Position numbers and translations under genes: made by a program | Shown: piece by piece, positions 44,294 through 53,103 of the stretch | Layout of the letters: every line of letters begins with the position of its first letter | Position numbering within the stretch: position 1 is the stretch's first letter | The notes under the pieces: model-generated | The model's database searches: none | What the model was told of the DNA's origin: nothing | Seen by the model: only the letters and a program-made list of their open reading frames with translations | Origin: ENR-C587 sp942493235 | GTDB taxonomy: Bacteria; Bacteroidota; Ignavibacteria; Kapaibacteriales; UBA2268 | Direction of reading: 5' to 3' | Length of the DNA: 64,000 bases | NCBI GenBank assembly: GCA_942493235.1 | Contig: OW818676.1 | Span: 4,169,113-4,233,112 of the forward strand

Positions 44294-47200
44294 ATGAACG
44301 ATGAAAATTTGATTTATAGTATTTTTAACGACATAGAAGAAATCCTTTTAGTACTTGATTATAATGCCAATATAATTAGCTGCAATGATATTGCTGTTAG
44401 TAAATTAGCATTTCAGAAAGATGATATTATCTCTAAAAGTATTTATAGCTTTCATCATCGTTACCAAGTCAATGCGGCAAAAAAAATATTTTCCGAAATA
44501 ATAGATGGAAATACCAAATTATATAATACGGCTTTAGTTGCCGCTAATCGCCAAGTAATTGAAATAGAGGGAAAAGCTACTCGTCAAAACTGGAATGGCA
44601 GCCCCGCAATTATCCTTATTATTTGCGATATTACTAATAAAAGCAGAGACATCAGTAGATTAAAATATAATTTAGATAAATATTCTACTCTTTTTCATTC
44701 GAGCCCGGCTCTTTCTGCTTTAACTTCATTAAGAGATGGTAGAATTATTGATGTAAACAAAACATTTCTCAATACTTTGGGCTACGAAAGAGAAGAGATA
44801 GTCGGCAAGACCACTCATGATATTAATCTCTACAAGTTCAATGAAGATAGAAAGCGAATGATAGAGCTGATTAACACTAATAACAAAATCAGCAATTTAT
44901 TAGTTACCATAATGACTAAAAGCAGGATGCCGCTTCAAGGTGCATTCTATATGGAGAAAATTACTTTCTATGGCGAAGAATGCCTTATTACTGTAGTAAA
45001 TGATTTAAGTAAAAATTTCGAACCGAACAAAGAGCTTTTGGAGTATGATAAAAGATTTAAGACCGTACTTAACAATGTAGAAACATTTATCGTGGTCAGC
45101 GAATTATATACAAATAAAGTGCTACATATCAATAAATTCACCGAAGATATTATTGGCAATGTAATCGGTACCGAAGTAAACGGTCTGATGAGAGATAACC
45201 CATATCCGATAAATGATTTTCCGATAAATAAATTTCTTAGTGCCGACGGTCAGATGCCGCTCGACGTATGCGTTTGGGAATATTATAATAATACTATAAA
45301 CAAATGGTTTGAAATCTGGGACAGAGCTATTACCTGGGTTGACGGTAGATTAGTTCGTCTCGAAATTGCTAACGACATCAGTTATCGTAAAAAAATCGAA
45401 TCAGACTTGATAGAAAGCAAAGAACAATATAAATATGTAATCAATAGCATTAAAGAAGTAATATTTAGAACTAATTCGGAGGGACTTTGGACTTTTCTAA
45501 ACCCCGCATGGACGGAACTCTCAAGCTATACTGTTGAAGAAAGCTTAGGCTGCTTATTCCTTAGCTATGTCCATCCCGAAGATAGAGAGCAATATATGGA
45601 GACTTTCAAGCCTTTGATAGAAAAGAAAAAAGACTATTGCAGGCATGAAATCAGATACCTAAATAAAAATGGCGGTTATAAATGGGTAGAAGTCTATGCC
45701 AGATTAACAATTGATGATAATGGCAAACCAACCGGTACTGCCGGCACTTTAAAAGATATTACTAATCGTAAAAATATTGAATCTCTGATAAAAAATCAAA
45801 ATGAGTACCTTAGCAATATATTAAACTCAATTCCGATTAATATTTTTATCAAAAATGATATTGGTCAATTTTCATTTGTAAACAAGCATACCTCCGATAT
45901 AATGAATATTAAAATTAATGATTTCTTGGGTAAGAACGACTATGAAATATTCCCTTTTGAAATAGCGGACAAATTAGTAAAATCTGATAATTATGTCCGA
46001 TCTACGGGAATAGATATAATTAATGAAGAAGAAGAATTGGTAATTAGAAATAAAACTCATTATACAATTGCCGGGAAAAAGATTATTCACGACATGTACA
46101 ATGAGCGATTACTGCTCGGATATTCTATAGATATTACCGATAGAAAAATCATGGAGCATAAAATTGCATTTATGAATGATTTATATGGCATAATAACCGA
46201 TATTTCAACAAATCTCATAAATTCAAGTACAGATAAAATTGATTTTCATATTAACAATTCTATAAAAAAAATATCTACTTTCTTATCTGCACAATCTTCA
46301 CTTATTTTTAAATTCATTGAAGATAATTCGCTTACTATCGCTTACCAACAGATTTTTTCCGAGAGCTCAATGGCTAACTACGACATTATCGGCTCAGACA
46401 TCGATACCCTAAAATCGAATTTATTATCTAAGGAGCATATAATAATTGATAAAGAAGTCAATAGCATTACACATAAATTCTTGTTTGTTCCGCTTTTCTG
46501 CACCGATATTCTAATCGGAGGCTTAGTGTTTGAATTTAGCGAGATTGAAAGTATTAAAGATTTAGGAACAATTAAGCTTATTAGAATGGTAGCCGAAATT
46601 ATAGCCGGAAGCTTGCAGAGAATTGAATTCGAGAAGGAATTAATTATTTCTAAAGACATAGCAGAATCAGCCAATGTAGTTAAATCGGAATTCCTTGCTA
46701 ATATAAGCCACGAGATACGCACACCAATGAATGCAATTCTTGGGTTTGCTGAGATATTACAAGATAAACTTTCCGGAAATGAAAAGTACAAAGACTATAT
46801 AAAAGGAATATCGACAAGCGGTAAAAACCTGCTTAATTTAATTAACGACATTTTGGATTTATCAAAAATTGAAGCCGGCAGATTAGATATTACTTTTGAT
46901 GTTTTAAATATCAGAGAATTGATAGACGAAGTAGCTCAAATATTTTTTGTAAAAGCAGAAAAAAAGGATATTAGCATAGAGATAGTAATTGCCGAGCCGG
47001 TTCCGAAATATATTATTTCTGACGAAACGCGCATCAGGCAGATACTGTTTAATTTAATCGGTAATGCTGTTAAATTTACCGCAGATGGTGGAATTAAAAT
47101 AAATGTCTTTTCCGAAAACTATGATTCCATTGATATGACAGTTGATTTAGTAATCGAGGTGTCTGACACCGGTATCGGAATACCTACCAATCAGCAAAAA

Positions 47201-48097
47201 ATTATATTTCAAGCATTTAGGCAACGCGAAGGGCAAGATAACCGTAAATACGAAGGTACAGGGCTGGGGCTTACAATTACAAAGAGATTAGTAGAGATGA
47301 TGAAAGGCGATATCCGCCTGAATAGTATTCCAAACGTAGGTACTACTTTTAGAGTTAGCCTACCGCATACTAAAATCGGTAGCGAAGAAAAAATCAAACA
47401 GATTACTCATTATATTGAAAATATCGAGTTCGAACCGGCTCAAGTATTGATTGTCGAAGATATTGAATCTAATCGAAAAGTATTAATCGAGATGCTTTCT
47501 GACTGGGGAATAACAGCTATTTCAGCCGAAAATGGTCAGGTAGCCATCGATATACTTGATAATTATTCACCTGATTTGATTTTCATGGATTTACAGATGC
47601 CTGTAATGAACGGCTACCAAGCCTCGCGAATTATTAAAGCTAATACAAAAACCAAACATATCCCTATTATTGTAGTTACAGCTTCGTTTTTAGATTTTTC
47701 TATTAATGATCTGGAGACTTATATAGATTCGATTCTTCGAAAACCAATCAGCAAACATGTACTTGCCAATGAGCTAAAAAAATATTTAAAATATAAAGTT
47801 ATAGACACCGAAATAATCAAAGATAGCTATAATGAATTGGAATGCTTGGAAAATTTAGATGAGAGAATTAAAAAAGAATTATGCGAAAATTTCCTTGACA
47901 AAATCAATGAATTAATTAATACTATGTACACCGGAGAGATAATTGAGTTTTCCAGAGATTTAAAATATTTTGCTATTAAAAACAATTCGATTTACTTAGA
48001 ACAATTTGCCGATAGTATCAATGCTTTCGCAGAAAATATCGATATAGATAAAATCGAATCCGCTTTAAAAGCATTTAGTAATATAATCAAGAGCTGA
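44294..48097 (+). CDS. Multi-PAS hybrid histidine kinase with receiver domain
   Basis: The 1267-residue cytoplasmic sensor has no transmembrane segment. Four to five PAS domains come first: LDYNANIISCNDIAVSKLAF, DGRIIDVNKTFLNTLGYERE, GLWTFLNPAWTELSSYTVEE with a PAC motif, and NDIGQFSFVNKHTSDIMN. A GAF-like region (about 640-770) follows. The HisKA motif is FLANISHEIRTPMNAI with His806. The HATPase has DTGIGI and GTGLGLTITKRL. The receiver phosphoacceptor is Asp1099 (DLIFMDLQMPVMNG). A helical tail of about 90 residues looks like a degenerate Hpt domain without the His. The ATG at 44294 is used; an in-frame TTG lies 24 bases earlier. No regulator gene is adjacent. Confidence 0.9.
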   Translation: MNDENLIYSIFNDIEEILLVLDYNANIISCNDIAVSKLAFQKDDIISKSIYSFHHRYQVNAAKKIFSEIIDGNTKLYNTALVAANRQVIEIEGKATRQNWNGSPAIILIICDITNKSRDISRLKYNLDKYSTLFHSSPALSALTSLRDGRIIDVNKTFLNTLGYEREEIVGKTTHDINLYKFNEDRKRMIELINTNNKISNLLVTIMTKSRMPLQGAFYMEKITFYGEECLITVVNDLSKNFEPNKELLEYDKRFKTVLNNVETFIVVSELYTNKVLHINKFTEDIIGNVIGTEVNGLMRDNPYPINDFPINKFLSADGQMPLDVCVWEYYNNTINKWFEIWDRAITWVDGRLVRLEIANDISYRKKIESDLIESKEQYKYVINSIKEVIFRTNSEGLWTFLNPAWTELSSYTVEESLGCLFLSYVHPEDREQYMETFKPLIEKKKDYCRHEIRYLNKNGGYKWVEVYARLTIDDNGKPTGTAGTLKDITNRKNIESLIKNQNEYLSNILNSIPINIFIKNDIGQFSFVNKHTSDIMNIKINDFLGKNDYEIFPFEIADKLVKSDNYVRSTGIDIINEEEELVIRNKTHYTIAGKKIIHDMYNERLLLGYSIDITDRKIMEHKIAFMNDLYGIITDISTNLINSSTDKIDFHINNSIKKISTFLSAQSSLIFKFIEDNSLTIAYQQIFSESSMANYDIIGSDIDTLKSNLLSKEHIIIDKEVNSITHKFLFVPLFCTDILIGGLVFEFSEIESIKDLGTIKLIRMVAEIIAGSLQRIEFEKELIISKDIAESANVVKSEFLANISHEIRTPMNAILGFAEILQDKLSGNEKYKDYIKGISTSGKNLLNLINDILDLSKIEAGRLDITFDVLNIRELIDEVAQIFFVKAEKKDISIEIVIAEPVPKYIISDETRIRQILFNLIGNAVKFTADGGIKINVFSENYDSIDMTVDLVIEVSDTGIGIPTNQQKIIFQAFRQREGQDNRKYEGTGLGLTITKRLVEMMKGDIRLNSIPNVGTTFRVSLPHTKIGSEEKIKQITHYIENIEFEPAQVLIVEDIESNRKVLIEMLSDWGITAISAENGQVAIDILDNYSPDLIFMDLQMPVMNGYQASRIIKANTKTKHIPIIVVTASFLDFSINDLETYIDSILRKPISKHVLANELKKYLKYKVIDTEIIKDSYNELECLENLDERIKKELCENFLDKINELINTMYTGEIIEFSRDLKYFAIKNNSIYLEQFADSINAFAENIDIDKIESALKAFSNIIKS

Positions 48098-48113
48098 TAA
48101 TGGAAAAATCCAT

Positions 48114-48891
48114 TATTGTTTACCATAATGATATTTAAATAAAGTGAGCACAAAAAATGAAAATATTTAGTTTTATGATTTTATTATCTGTATTAATGGG
48201 TTGTTCAACATATCAACCATGCATCGTCGAATTAAATGTTAAAGAGACTATAAGCATATTTAAATATGAGAATAAAGATGAATACGAGAGTCGTAAAAAC
48301 TATTTATTGAATTTTACTAAAGAAATGATTAAAAACAGAGATTGCTTTTGGGAATATATGGATACCAATAAATATGTTGATTGTAAGCGAATAATTAAAA
48401 GGTATAATGCAATTAATAGCAATGATATTTGTATAACCAAACAAGTAAGTTTAGATTTTGGGAAGAAATCCGAATCTTATCTGAAATCAAAGGTTATTGA
48501 TCGTTTATATGTTGACAAAGATAATATTCAGAACTTTTTTGAAAATATTCCATGTAATTCAGTATTACAATCAACAATAACTTACCAACTTGTTGATAAT
48601 GTTTCTTGGATATGCGATGATTATCTTGCCGATGAAGTATTTACTATTTGGGTAGAAATGAATGTTCCATTCTATAGATTTATTGTTTATATTATAAAAA
48701 TTCCTAAAGAATCGATAGAACTTAATAAGACAAATACTCAATTATGGAGTATAGGTTTTGCAACTGATTACTCAATGCATGACTCTGATAGTAAATAACT
48801 AATATTAAGGATATAATTATGAAAATAATAACAATTGCAATACTAATTCTATTAAGTAGCTTCTGCTATTCTCAGCAGAGATATACTTATT
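48114..48891 (+). repeat. Duplicated unit, copy 1
   Basis: From tattgtttaccataa through the lipoprotein gene to the start of the signal-peptide/YD stub, this stretch recurs at 49881-50657 with an offset of about 1766 bases. It carries the last bases of a gene like the one at 49041-49895, showing that the unit was copied together with the tail of that gene. Confidence 0.85.
48157..48798 (+). CDS. Lipoprotein of unknown function, copy 1
   Basis: The 213-residue protein has a lipoprotein signal (LLSVLMGC, Cys16) and no domain I recognise. It is about 89% identical to copy 2 at 49923-50564, with roughly 24 differences by eye, many clustered at residues 22-38 and in the IVYII/VIYFF segment near 175. 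It is part of a duplicated 0.78-kb unit. The extended soluble domain with Trp-rich and Cys residues (CICITKQ, SWICDDYLADEVFTIW) suggests a compact periplasmic or surface fold. An immunity-type role is only a guess from its arrangement. Confidence 0.75.
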   Translation: MKIFSFMILLSVLMGCSTYQPCIVELNVKETISIFKYENKDEYESRKNYLLNFTKEMIKNRDCFWEYMDTNKYVDCKRIIKRYNAINSNDICITKQVSLDFGKKSESYLKSKVIDRLYVDKDNIQNFFENIPCNSVLQSTITYQLVDNVSWICDDYLADEVFTIWVEMNVPFYRFIVYIIKIPKESIELNKTNTQLWSIGFATDYSMHDSDSK

Positions 48892-48914
48892 CTTACGACG
48901 GAGCAGGGAATTGA
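48819..48914 (+). pseudogene. Signal-peptide plus YD-repeat stub broken by a TGA
   Basis: A 31-codon frame encodes a signal peptide (IAILILLSSFCYS) followed by QQRYTYSYDGAGN and then TGA. Reading past the stop continues ITRTVVYGKQTELAEQKAD, so the original read YDGAGN[R]ITRTV, the YD/RHS-repeat consensus. The stop thus probably arose from an Arg codon. A shorter sister stub lies at 50585. The continuing frame is open into the next gene but that gene has its own signal peptide. Confidence 0.65.
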
Positions 48915-49040
48915 ATTACAAGAACTGTAGTTTATGGAAAACAAACAGAGCTTGCCGAACAAAAAGCAGATTTTATGAGGATTATAATTATAAGAGATAC
49001 AGACTTTTTAAAATTATTTTTATGTGAAGGAAACGCCGGA

Positions 49041-49895
49041 ATGAAGTATTTATTATTATTTTTATTGTCATTCAGTTCATTATTTTCAAGTGAATTCAAA
49101 GATTCATGCGATTGTGTAGCTGAAAGAATTATTGCCGAATACAATAAATTTAAGCCAAAATATGAAGCAAAAGCTTGGGAAAAGCTACATGTAATATTAA
49201 ATAGAAATGATTCTTTAAGAAAGGAGTATATAGAAGGGAAAAATCCAAAAATAAATGAGTTGAAACTAGTAATATGTCCGATTGTCAAGTTGGACAGTAA
49301 AGCAACAAATTATCAACGAGGGGAAAATATTTGTAAATATATTGTCTTTGATACAATAGATTATGAAAGTATTTCATTCTTTTATATTAATAATGAATTT
49401 CAATTATTTATGGCACGCAACAATAATATTTGCGATTATTGTGTCCATTATGGTCCAATATATACGGGTTCAGGAGTTGATATTTATGATAAATCACCAA
49501 TATTTATTAAGTACCTAAATAATGAACTATATATAGATTATGATACTTATATAATGAATTATCAGTATTTTTATAATATGGGAGTAAAGGATATAATAGA
49601 AAAAAAGATATTTTTTGTAAATGGGCTAATACCGTTTGAAATACAAGAAACACAACTTATGTTATTTCGTATTTGGGGATTAAATCGTAAATATAGAGTT
49701 TACATTAATAATCCAAATATGTTAATTGACAGCTTATTTACAACCGAATGGATAAGATATTGTGCAAAAAAATGCCCTGTAGGTGGTGTGCCATTTTGGG
49801 AATTTTGGAAATGGGATATATTTACCAATAAACCTCCTATTTTCATAAAAGAAAAATATTTTAAAATATTAAATACTATATATTGTTTACCATAA
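49041..49895 (+). CDS. Secreted protein of unknown function
   Basis: The 284-residue protein has a clear signal peptide (MKYLLLFLLSFSSLFSSEF) and a Cys-containing mature start (KDSCDCVAERII). A mixed alpha/beta body includes FFYINNEFQLFMARN and CDYCVHYGP, and the C-terminal part is aromatic (VPFWEFWKWDIF). I recognise no family. The ATG at 49041 follows gaaggaaacgcc, a usable ribosome site, whereas the upstream in-frame extension reads through the YD stub. The last four codons lie within the duplicated unit and recur before copy 1. Confidence 0.65.
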   Translation: MKYLLLFLLSFSSLFSSEFKDSCDCVAERIIAEYNKFKPKYEAKAWEKLHVILNRNDSLRKEYIEGKNPKINELKLVICPIVKLDSKATNYQRGENICKYIVFDTIDYESISFFYINNEFQLFMARNNNICDYCVHYGPIYTGSGVDIYDKSPIFIKYLNNELYIDYDTYIMNYQYFYNMGVKDIIEKKIFFVNGLIPFEIQETQLMLFRIWGLNRKYRVYINNPNMLIDSLFTTEWIRYCAKKCPVGGVPFWEFWKWDIFTNKPPIFIKEKYFKILNTIYCLP

Positions 49896-50657
49896 TAATA
49901 TTAAATAGAGTGAGTACAAAAAATGAAAAGATTTAGTTTTATGATTTTATTATATGTATTAATGGGTTGTTCAACATATCAACCATGTGTTGTTGAAATT
50001 AAGGTTAATGAAGGAATAAGTGTATTAGAATATGATAATAAAGATGAATACGAGAGTCGTAAAAACTATTTACTGAATTTTACAAAAGAAATGATTAAAA
50101 ATAGAGATTGCTTTTGGGAATATATGGATACCAATAAATATGTTGATTATAAGCGAATAATTAAAAGATATAATGCAATTAATAGCAATGATATTTGTAT
50201 AACCAAACAAGTAAGTTTAGATTTTGGGAAAAAATCCGAATCTTATCTGAAATCAAAGGTTATTGACCGTTTATATGTTGAAAAAGATAATATGCAGAAA
50301 TTTTTTGAAAATATTCCATGTAATTCAGTATTACAATCAACAATAACTTACCAACTTTTTGATAATGTTTCTTGGATATGCGATGATTATCTTGCCGATG
50401 AAGTATTTACTATTTGGGTAGAAATGAATGTTCCATCCTATAGATTTGTCATTTATTTTTTTAAAATTCCTAAAGAATCAATAGAACTTAACAAAACTAA
50501 TACTCAATTATGGAGTATAGGTTTTATGACTGAATACTCAATGCATTACTCTGATAGCAAATAACTAATATTAAGGATATAATTATGAAAATACTAACAA
50601 TTGCAATATTAATTCTATTAAGTAGCTTCTGCTATTCTCAGCAGAGATATACTTATT
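49881..50657 (+). repeat. Duplicated unit, copy 2
   Basis: Second copy of 48114-48891. It begins inside the last codons of the 49041 gene and ends within the second signal-peptide stub, after which the two sequences diverge. Confidence 0.85.
49923..50564 (+). CDS. Lipoprotein of unknown function, copy 2
   Basis: The 213-residue lipoprotein (lipobox LYVLMGC) has the same length as copy 1 and is about 89% identical. Both frames are intact, so selection or a recent duplication has kept them. Differences are concentrated in the first part of the mature protein (IVELNVKETISIFKYE versus VVEIKVNEGISVLEYD), which could be a partner-facing surface. There is no recognisable domain. Confidence 0.75.
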   Translation: MKRFSFMILLYVLMGCSTYQPCVVEIKVNEGISVLEYDNKDEYESRKNYLLNFTKEMIKNRDCFWEYMDTNKYVDYKRIIKRYNAINSNDICITKQVSLDFGKKSESYLKSKVIDRLYVEKDNMQKFFENIPCNSVLQSTITYQLFDNVSWICDDYLADEVFTIWVEMNVPSYRFVIYFFKIPKESIELNKTNTQLWSIGFMTEYSMHYSDSK

Positions 50658-50668
50658 TCTTCAATTAG
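50585..50668 (+). pseudogene. Second signal-peptide stub
   Basis: A 27-codon frame, MKILTIAILILLSSFCYSQQ then RYTYFFN and stop, is the copy of the stub at 48819. It diverges right after RYTY, where copy 1 continues into SYDGAGN. The export signal is kept but the YD body is lost. Confidence 0.6.
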
Positions 50669-50755
50669 GTTTCAATAGATACATTAGTACTAAATGCAAA
50701 ATTTAAAAGGAATAGAATACTTGTTTTGAATTTCTAAGAATAAAAGAAAGAAAAA

Positions 50756-51685
50756 ATGAAATTAATAACAATATTAATAATCGCTTTAAATATTTTATGT
50801 TTAAATATTTTGTTTTCACAGGATGCTATAAAAGATAAAACCTCTGATATGAACAAAAAAAACATAAATTGTATGCATCAATTTAGAAGTGATAATAGAT
50901 TCAATAAAGCAAAAACAAATAAAATAAAAATTGATACAATTAATAATAATGTGTACTTATTTGTTAGAAATAATCTTAATAATAAGGAATTAGATTCTGT
51001 AAAAATGTTCAAAGGATTTTCTATATATGTTGGATTTAATATCGTGGATAATTATTCTGCGGAATTAGCAGATTCAATACTTAGTCGATTATCAGTATTA
51101 AATAAAATTACTTATATGGCAATCAATGGTTTTAGTATAAATAGAATAAGTGAAAATAATACATTGGCACTAAACTTTCGCAATTCAATTGATAATCTCT
51201 TTATTGAAGGATTTAATTCTGTGATATTCAAATCAAATATTATATTGCAAGAGCTTAATTTTAGTAATGATAAAGAAATATGTATTAGTTTTTTAGATAG
51301 TAATAATATTATTGATACTTTAATAATTAAATCTTCTAACTTTTTGAGTTTTAATAATATATATAGGAATAAATTACAATGTAAGTATTTATTATGCGAA
51401 AATGATTCTATAAATGAAATTAATATAATAGCAAAACAATTTTTTGCAAATGCTAATATTTCTTCAATTAACATTAAAAATGGAGTATTTGAAAATTTAA
51501 ATGATAACGATGCTCTGTCTGAAAGTATAAAATTTCTTCAGCTCTATGCTTGTTTGCTAAATATAATACCTAAATCCTGGTCGGGAAATAAAACATTCAT
51601 TCGTGCAATATGTAATAATAAAGGGAAATATTGGGGCTATATAAAAGGTAAAGATACTGAGAAGTTTCAATATAGTGAAAGATAG
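50756..51685 (+). CDS. Secreted, Asn/Ile-rich protein of unknown function
   Basis: The 309-residue protein has a signal peptide (about 1-21, ending LFSQ). An irregular, leucine/isoleucine-rich body with repeated short strands (LNKITYMAINGFSINRI, IDNLFIEGFNSVIFKSN, IDTLIIKSSNFLSF, ISSINIKNGVFENL) suggests a leucine-rich-repeat or beta-solenoid fold. It is very A/T-rich with Asn codons. No T9SS domain is apparent. No family recognised. Confidence 0.65.
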   Translation: MKLITILIIALNILCLNILFSQDAIKDKTSDMNKKNINCMHQFRSDNRFNKAKTNKIKIDTINNNVYLFVRNNLNNKELDSVKMFKGFSIYVGFNIVDNYSAELADSILSRLSVLNKITYMAINGFSINRISENNTLALNFRNSIDNLFIEGFNSVIFKSNIILQELNFSNDKEICISFLDSNNIIDTLIIKSSNFLSFNNIYRNKLQCKYLLCENDSINEINIIAKQFFANANISSINIKNGVFENLNDNDALSESIKFLQLYACLLNIIPKSWSGNKTFIRAICNNKGKYWGYIKGKDTEKFQYSER

Positions 51686-51757
51686 ATATCTTGAGCAGAT
51701 GGCAGAAATAATAATCAAGTATTTTAAATATGCTAAAGTTGAATTTTGCACTAATAT

Positions 51758-51775
51758 TATATCATATAGGGTATA
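51758..51775. promoter_or_regulatory. HipB-type operator A, downstream of hipT
   Basis: tatatc-atatag-ggtata (51758-51775), identical to site C upstream of hipB, including neighbouring bases. The dyad TATAYC-N6-GGTATA resembles the TATCC-N8-GGATA operators of E. coli HipB. Confidence 0.6.
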
Positions 51776-51797
51776 AATTAAGGAATATTTCAAATAT

Positions 51798-51815
51798 TAT
51801 ACCTGTTCAGGTATA
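51798..51815. promoter_or_regulatory. HipB-type operator B, downstream of hipT
   Basis: A perfect dyad, tatacc-tgttca-ggtata, with outer at/at extension, seven bases past the hipT stop. It could also act as a weak hairpin, but its half-sites match the other three operators. Confidence 0.55.
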
Positions 51816-51821
51816 ATATGG

Positions 51822-52775
51822 CTATAACAGTTTTAGTCTATCAGCTCTTGAGTTTAGAATTTCTTTGTATTTATTTTTGTAATCTAAATTTAAAAAGCTA
51901 TTATTAATAATAGTATTCATATTTGGAATTCTTTTTTTGAATTTATCAAAAATGTTAGAAATAGTTTTCTCGTTGATTTGAATTAATTCTGCAAATTTGA
52001 TAAAATCATTATAAGTAAAATTCATTTTTTTACCGTTCATAGTTAATGCAAATTCTTCTTTATCAATATTTTCAGGAATCACTAATCGAGTAGAAAGCAG
52101 ATCATAAGCCGGAGATAGTGAATAGGAGCCATTATCATAAATAATAGAAAAATTCTTTAAGTGCATATCAGAATTTGCAATTAGAAAAGAAAACAAATTG
52201 ACTTCAAAAAATCTGATAATATCATATCCGGGATTACTTGAATATTTTTGAATTATTTTTGCAATTTGTTCAAGAGAACCCTTATATTTATCATGAGTTA
52301 ATCTTCCGCTTAACTGTGCCATGTCCTCCATTGCTAATTTCTTATATTTCTTATGGTCAATCCTTTTGGTTATGTAAGCTAATTCGCCTGAATAAAGTTT
52401 GATTAAGCAATTGGGAACAGTCGAGATAGAGAAAGACTCAGCTAATTTCATCGTAAGTGATTCATTCTCGGGAAGAAATATATAATCCTCGCTTGGAGGT
52501 TTTAATATATAATCACTCCACAATCCCACTATTGTTAATTTGTTTTTTCCAGAGATTTTATCTTTACCAACGCCTAATGAGATTTTCTTTTGAACTCCGG
52601 GCATAGCAATACTGCTAAAAATAACTTTCTCGGCTAATACAAACAAATCATCAATTGAATACTCCATATGTGGGGGTTTATCTGTACCGTAAAATTTCCT
52701 TGAGCATTTAATATGATAATCTGCAGAATCATCAATTATATCTTCATAACAATATAGGCACTTTTGATTAGTCAT
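51822..52775 (-). CDS. hipT: HipT-type toxin kinase of a HipBST system
   Basis: The 317-residue HipA-like Ser/Thr kinase lacks the N-terminal subdomain 1, which is encoded separately as hipS. Kinase motifs are the glycine-rich loop SSIAMPGVQKKISLG, the ATP-binding Lys in YILKPP, the catalytic loop IANSDMHLKNFS (Asp203, Asn208), and the metal-binding Asp225 in SPAYDLLSTR. The first 24 residues carry CLYC and HIKC, a possible zinc ribbon absent from E. coli HipT. Known HipT phosphorylates tryptophanyl-tRNA synthetase; the target here is inferred. The start overlaps the hipS stop by eight bases. Confidence 0.9.
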   Translation of the reverse strand: MTNQKCLYCYEDIIDDSADYHIKCSRKFYGTDKPPHMEYSIDDLFVLAEKVIFSSIAMPGVQKKISLGVGKDKISGKNKLTIVGLWSDYILKPPSEDYIFLPENESLTMKLAESFSISTVPNCLIKLYSGELAYITKRIDHKKYKKLAMEDMAQLSGRLTHDKYKGSLEQIAKIIQKYSSNPGYDIIRFFEVNLFSFLIANSDMHLKNFSIIYDNGSYSLSPAYDLLSTRLVIPENIDKEEFALTMNGKKMNFTYNDFIKFAELIQINEKTISNIFDKFKKRIPNMNTIINNSFLNLDYKNKYKEILNSRADRLKLL

Positions 52776-53103
52776 CGTTTGGCTCCGGTATAATACTTAC
52801 TGCACCGATACAATCCCTACAGCATGCGATTAATAAACCCATCCTGTCTCTATGATTGATTTTCCAGTTTTGTTCAGCTATACGCAATAGCCAACCCTCA
52901 GGGATTAAGCCATCAAAAAATGGGAACAAAACATTACTCTTATATTTTTGGCTTATTAGCGGAAAAGTCAAGCTAACAGGCAAATTCGATTTGTCAAAAT
53001 AGTATTCATCGGTATATGTAAATTCATAACCCGAATCGGTCTCTTCAATAATGCCCGCATATATATCATTTATCATTACTTTAGCTTTCCTATTCATTAT
53101 CAA
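52768..53103 (-). CDS. hipS: HipS, the separate HipA N-terminal subdomain 1 (antitoxin)
   Basis: The 111-residue protein matches the HipA N-terminal domain (Couple_hipA): KVMINDIYAGIIEE, LPVSLTFPLIS, and PFFDGLIPEGWLLRIAE, ending RDCIGAVSIIPE. In HipBST systems this free subdomain, not HipB, neutralises the kinase. Between hipB (14-base overlap) and hipT (8-base overlap), it fits the tripartite order exactly. The frame could start at residue 1 or 3. Confidence 0.9.
   Translation of the reverse strand: MIMNRKAKVMINDIYAGIIEETDSGYEFTYTDEYYFDKSNLPVSLTFPLISQKYKSNVLFPFFDGLIPEGWLLRIAEQNWKINHRDRMGLLIACCRDCIGAVSIIPEPNDD

Noticed and set aside
48098..48115. Terminator after the hybrid kinase
   Set aside because: taatgga/tccatta forms a small hairpin but has no G/C-rich stem and no convincing T run.
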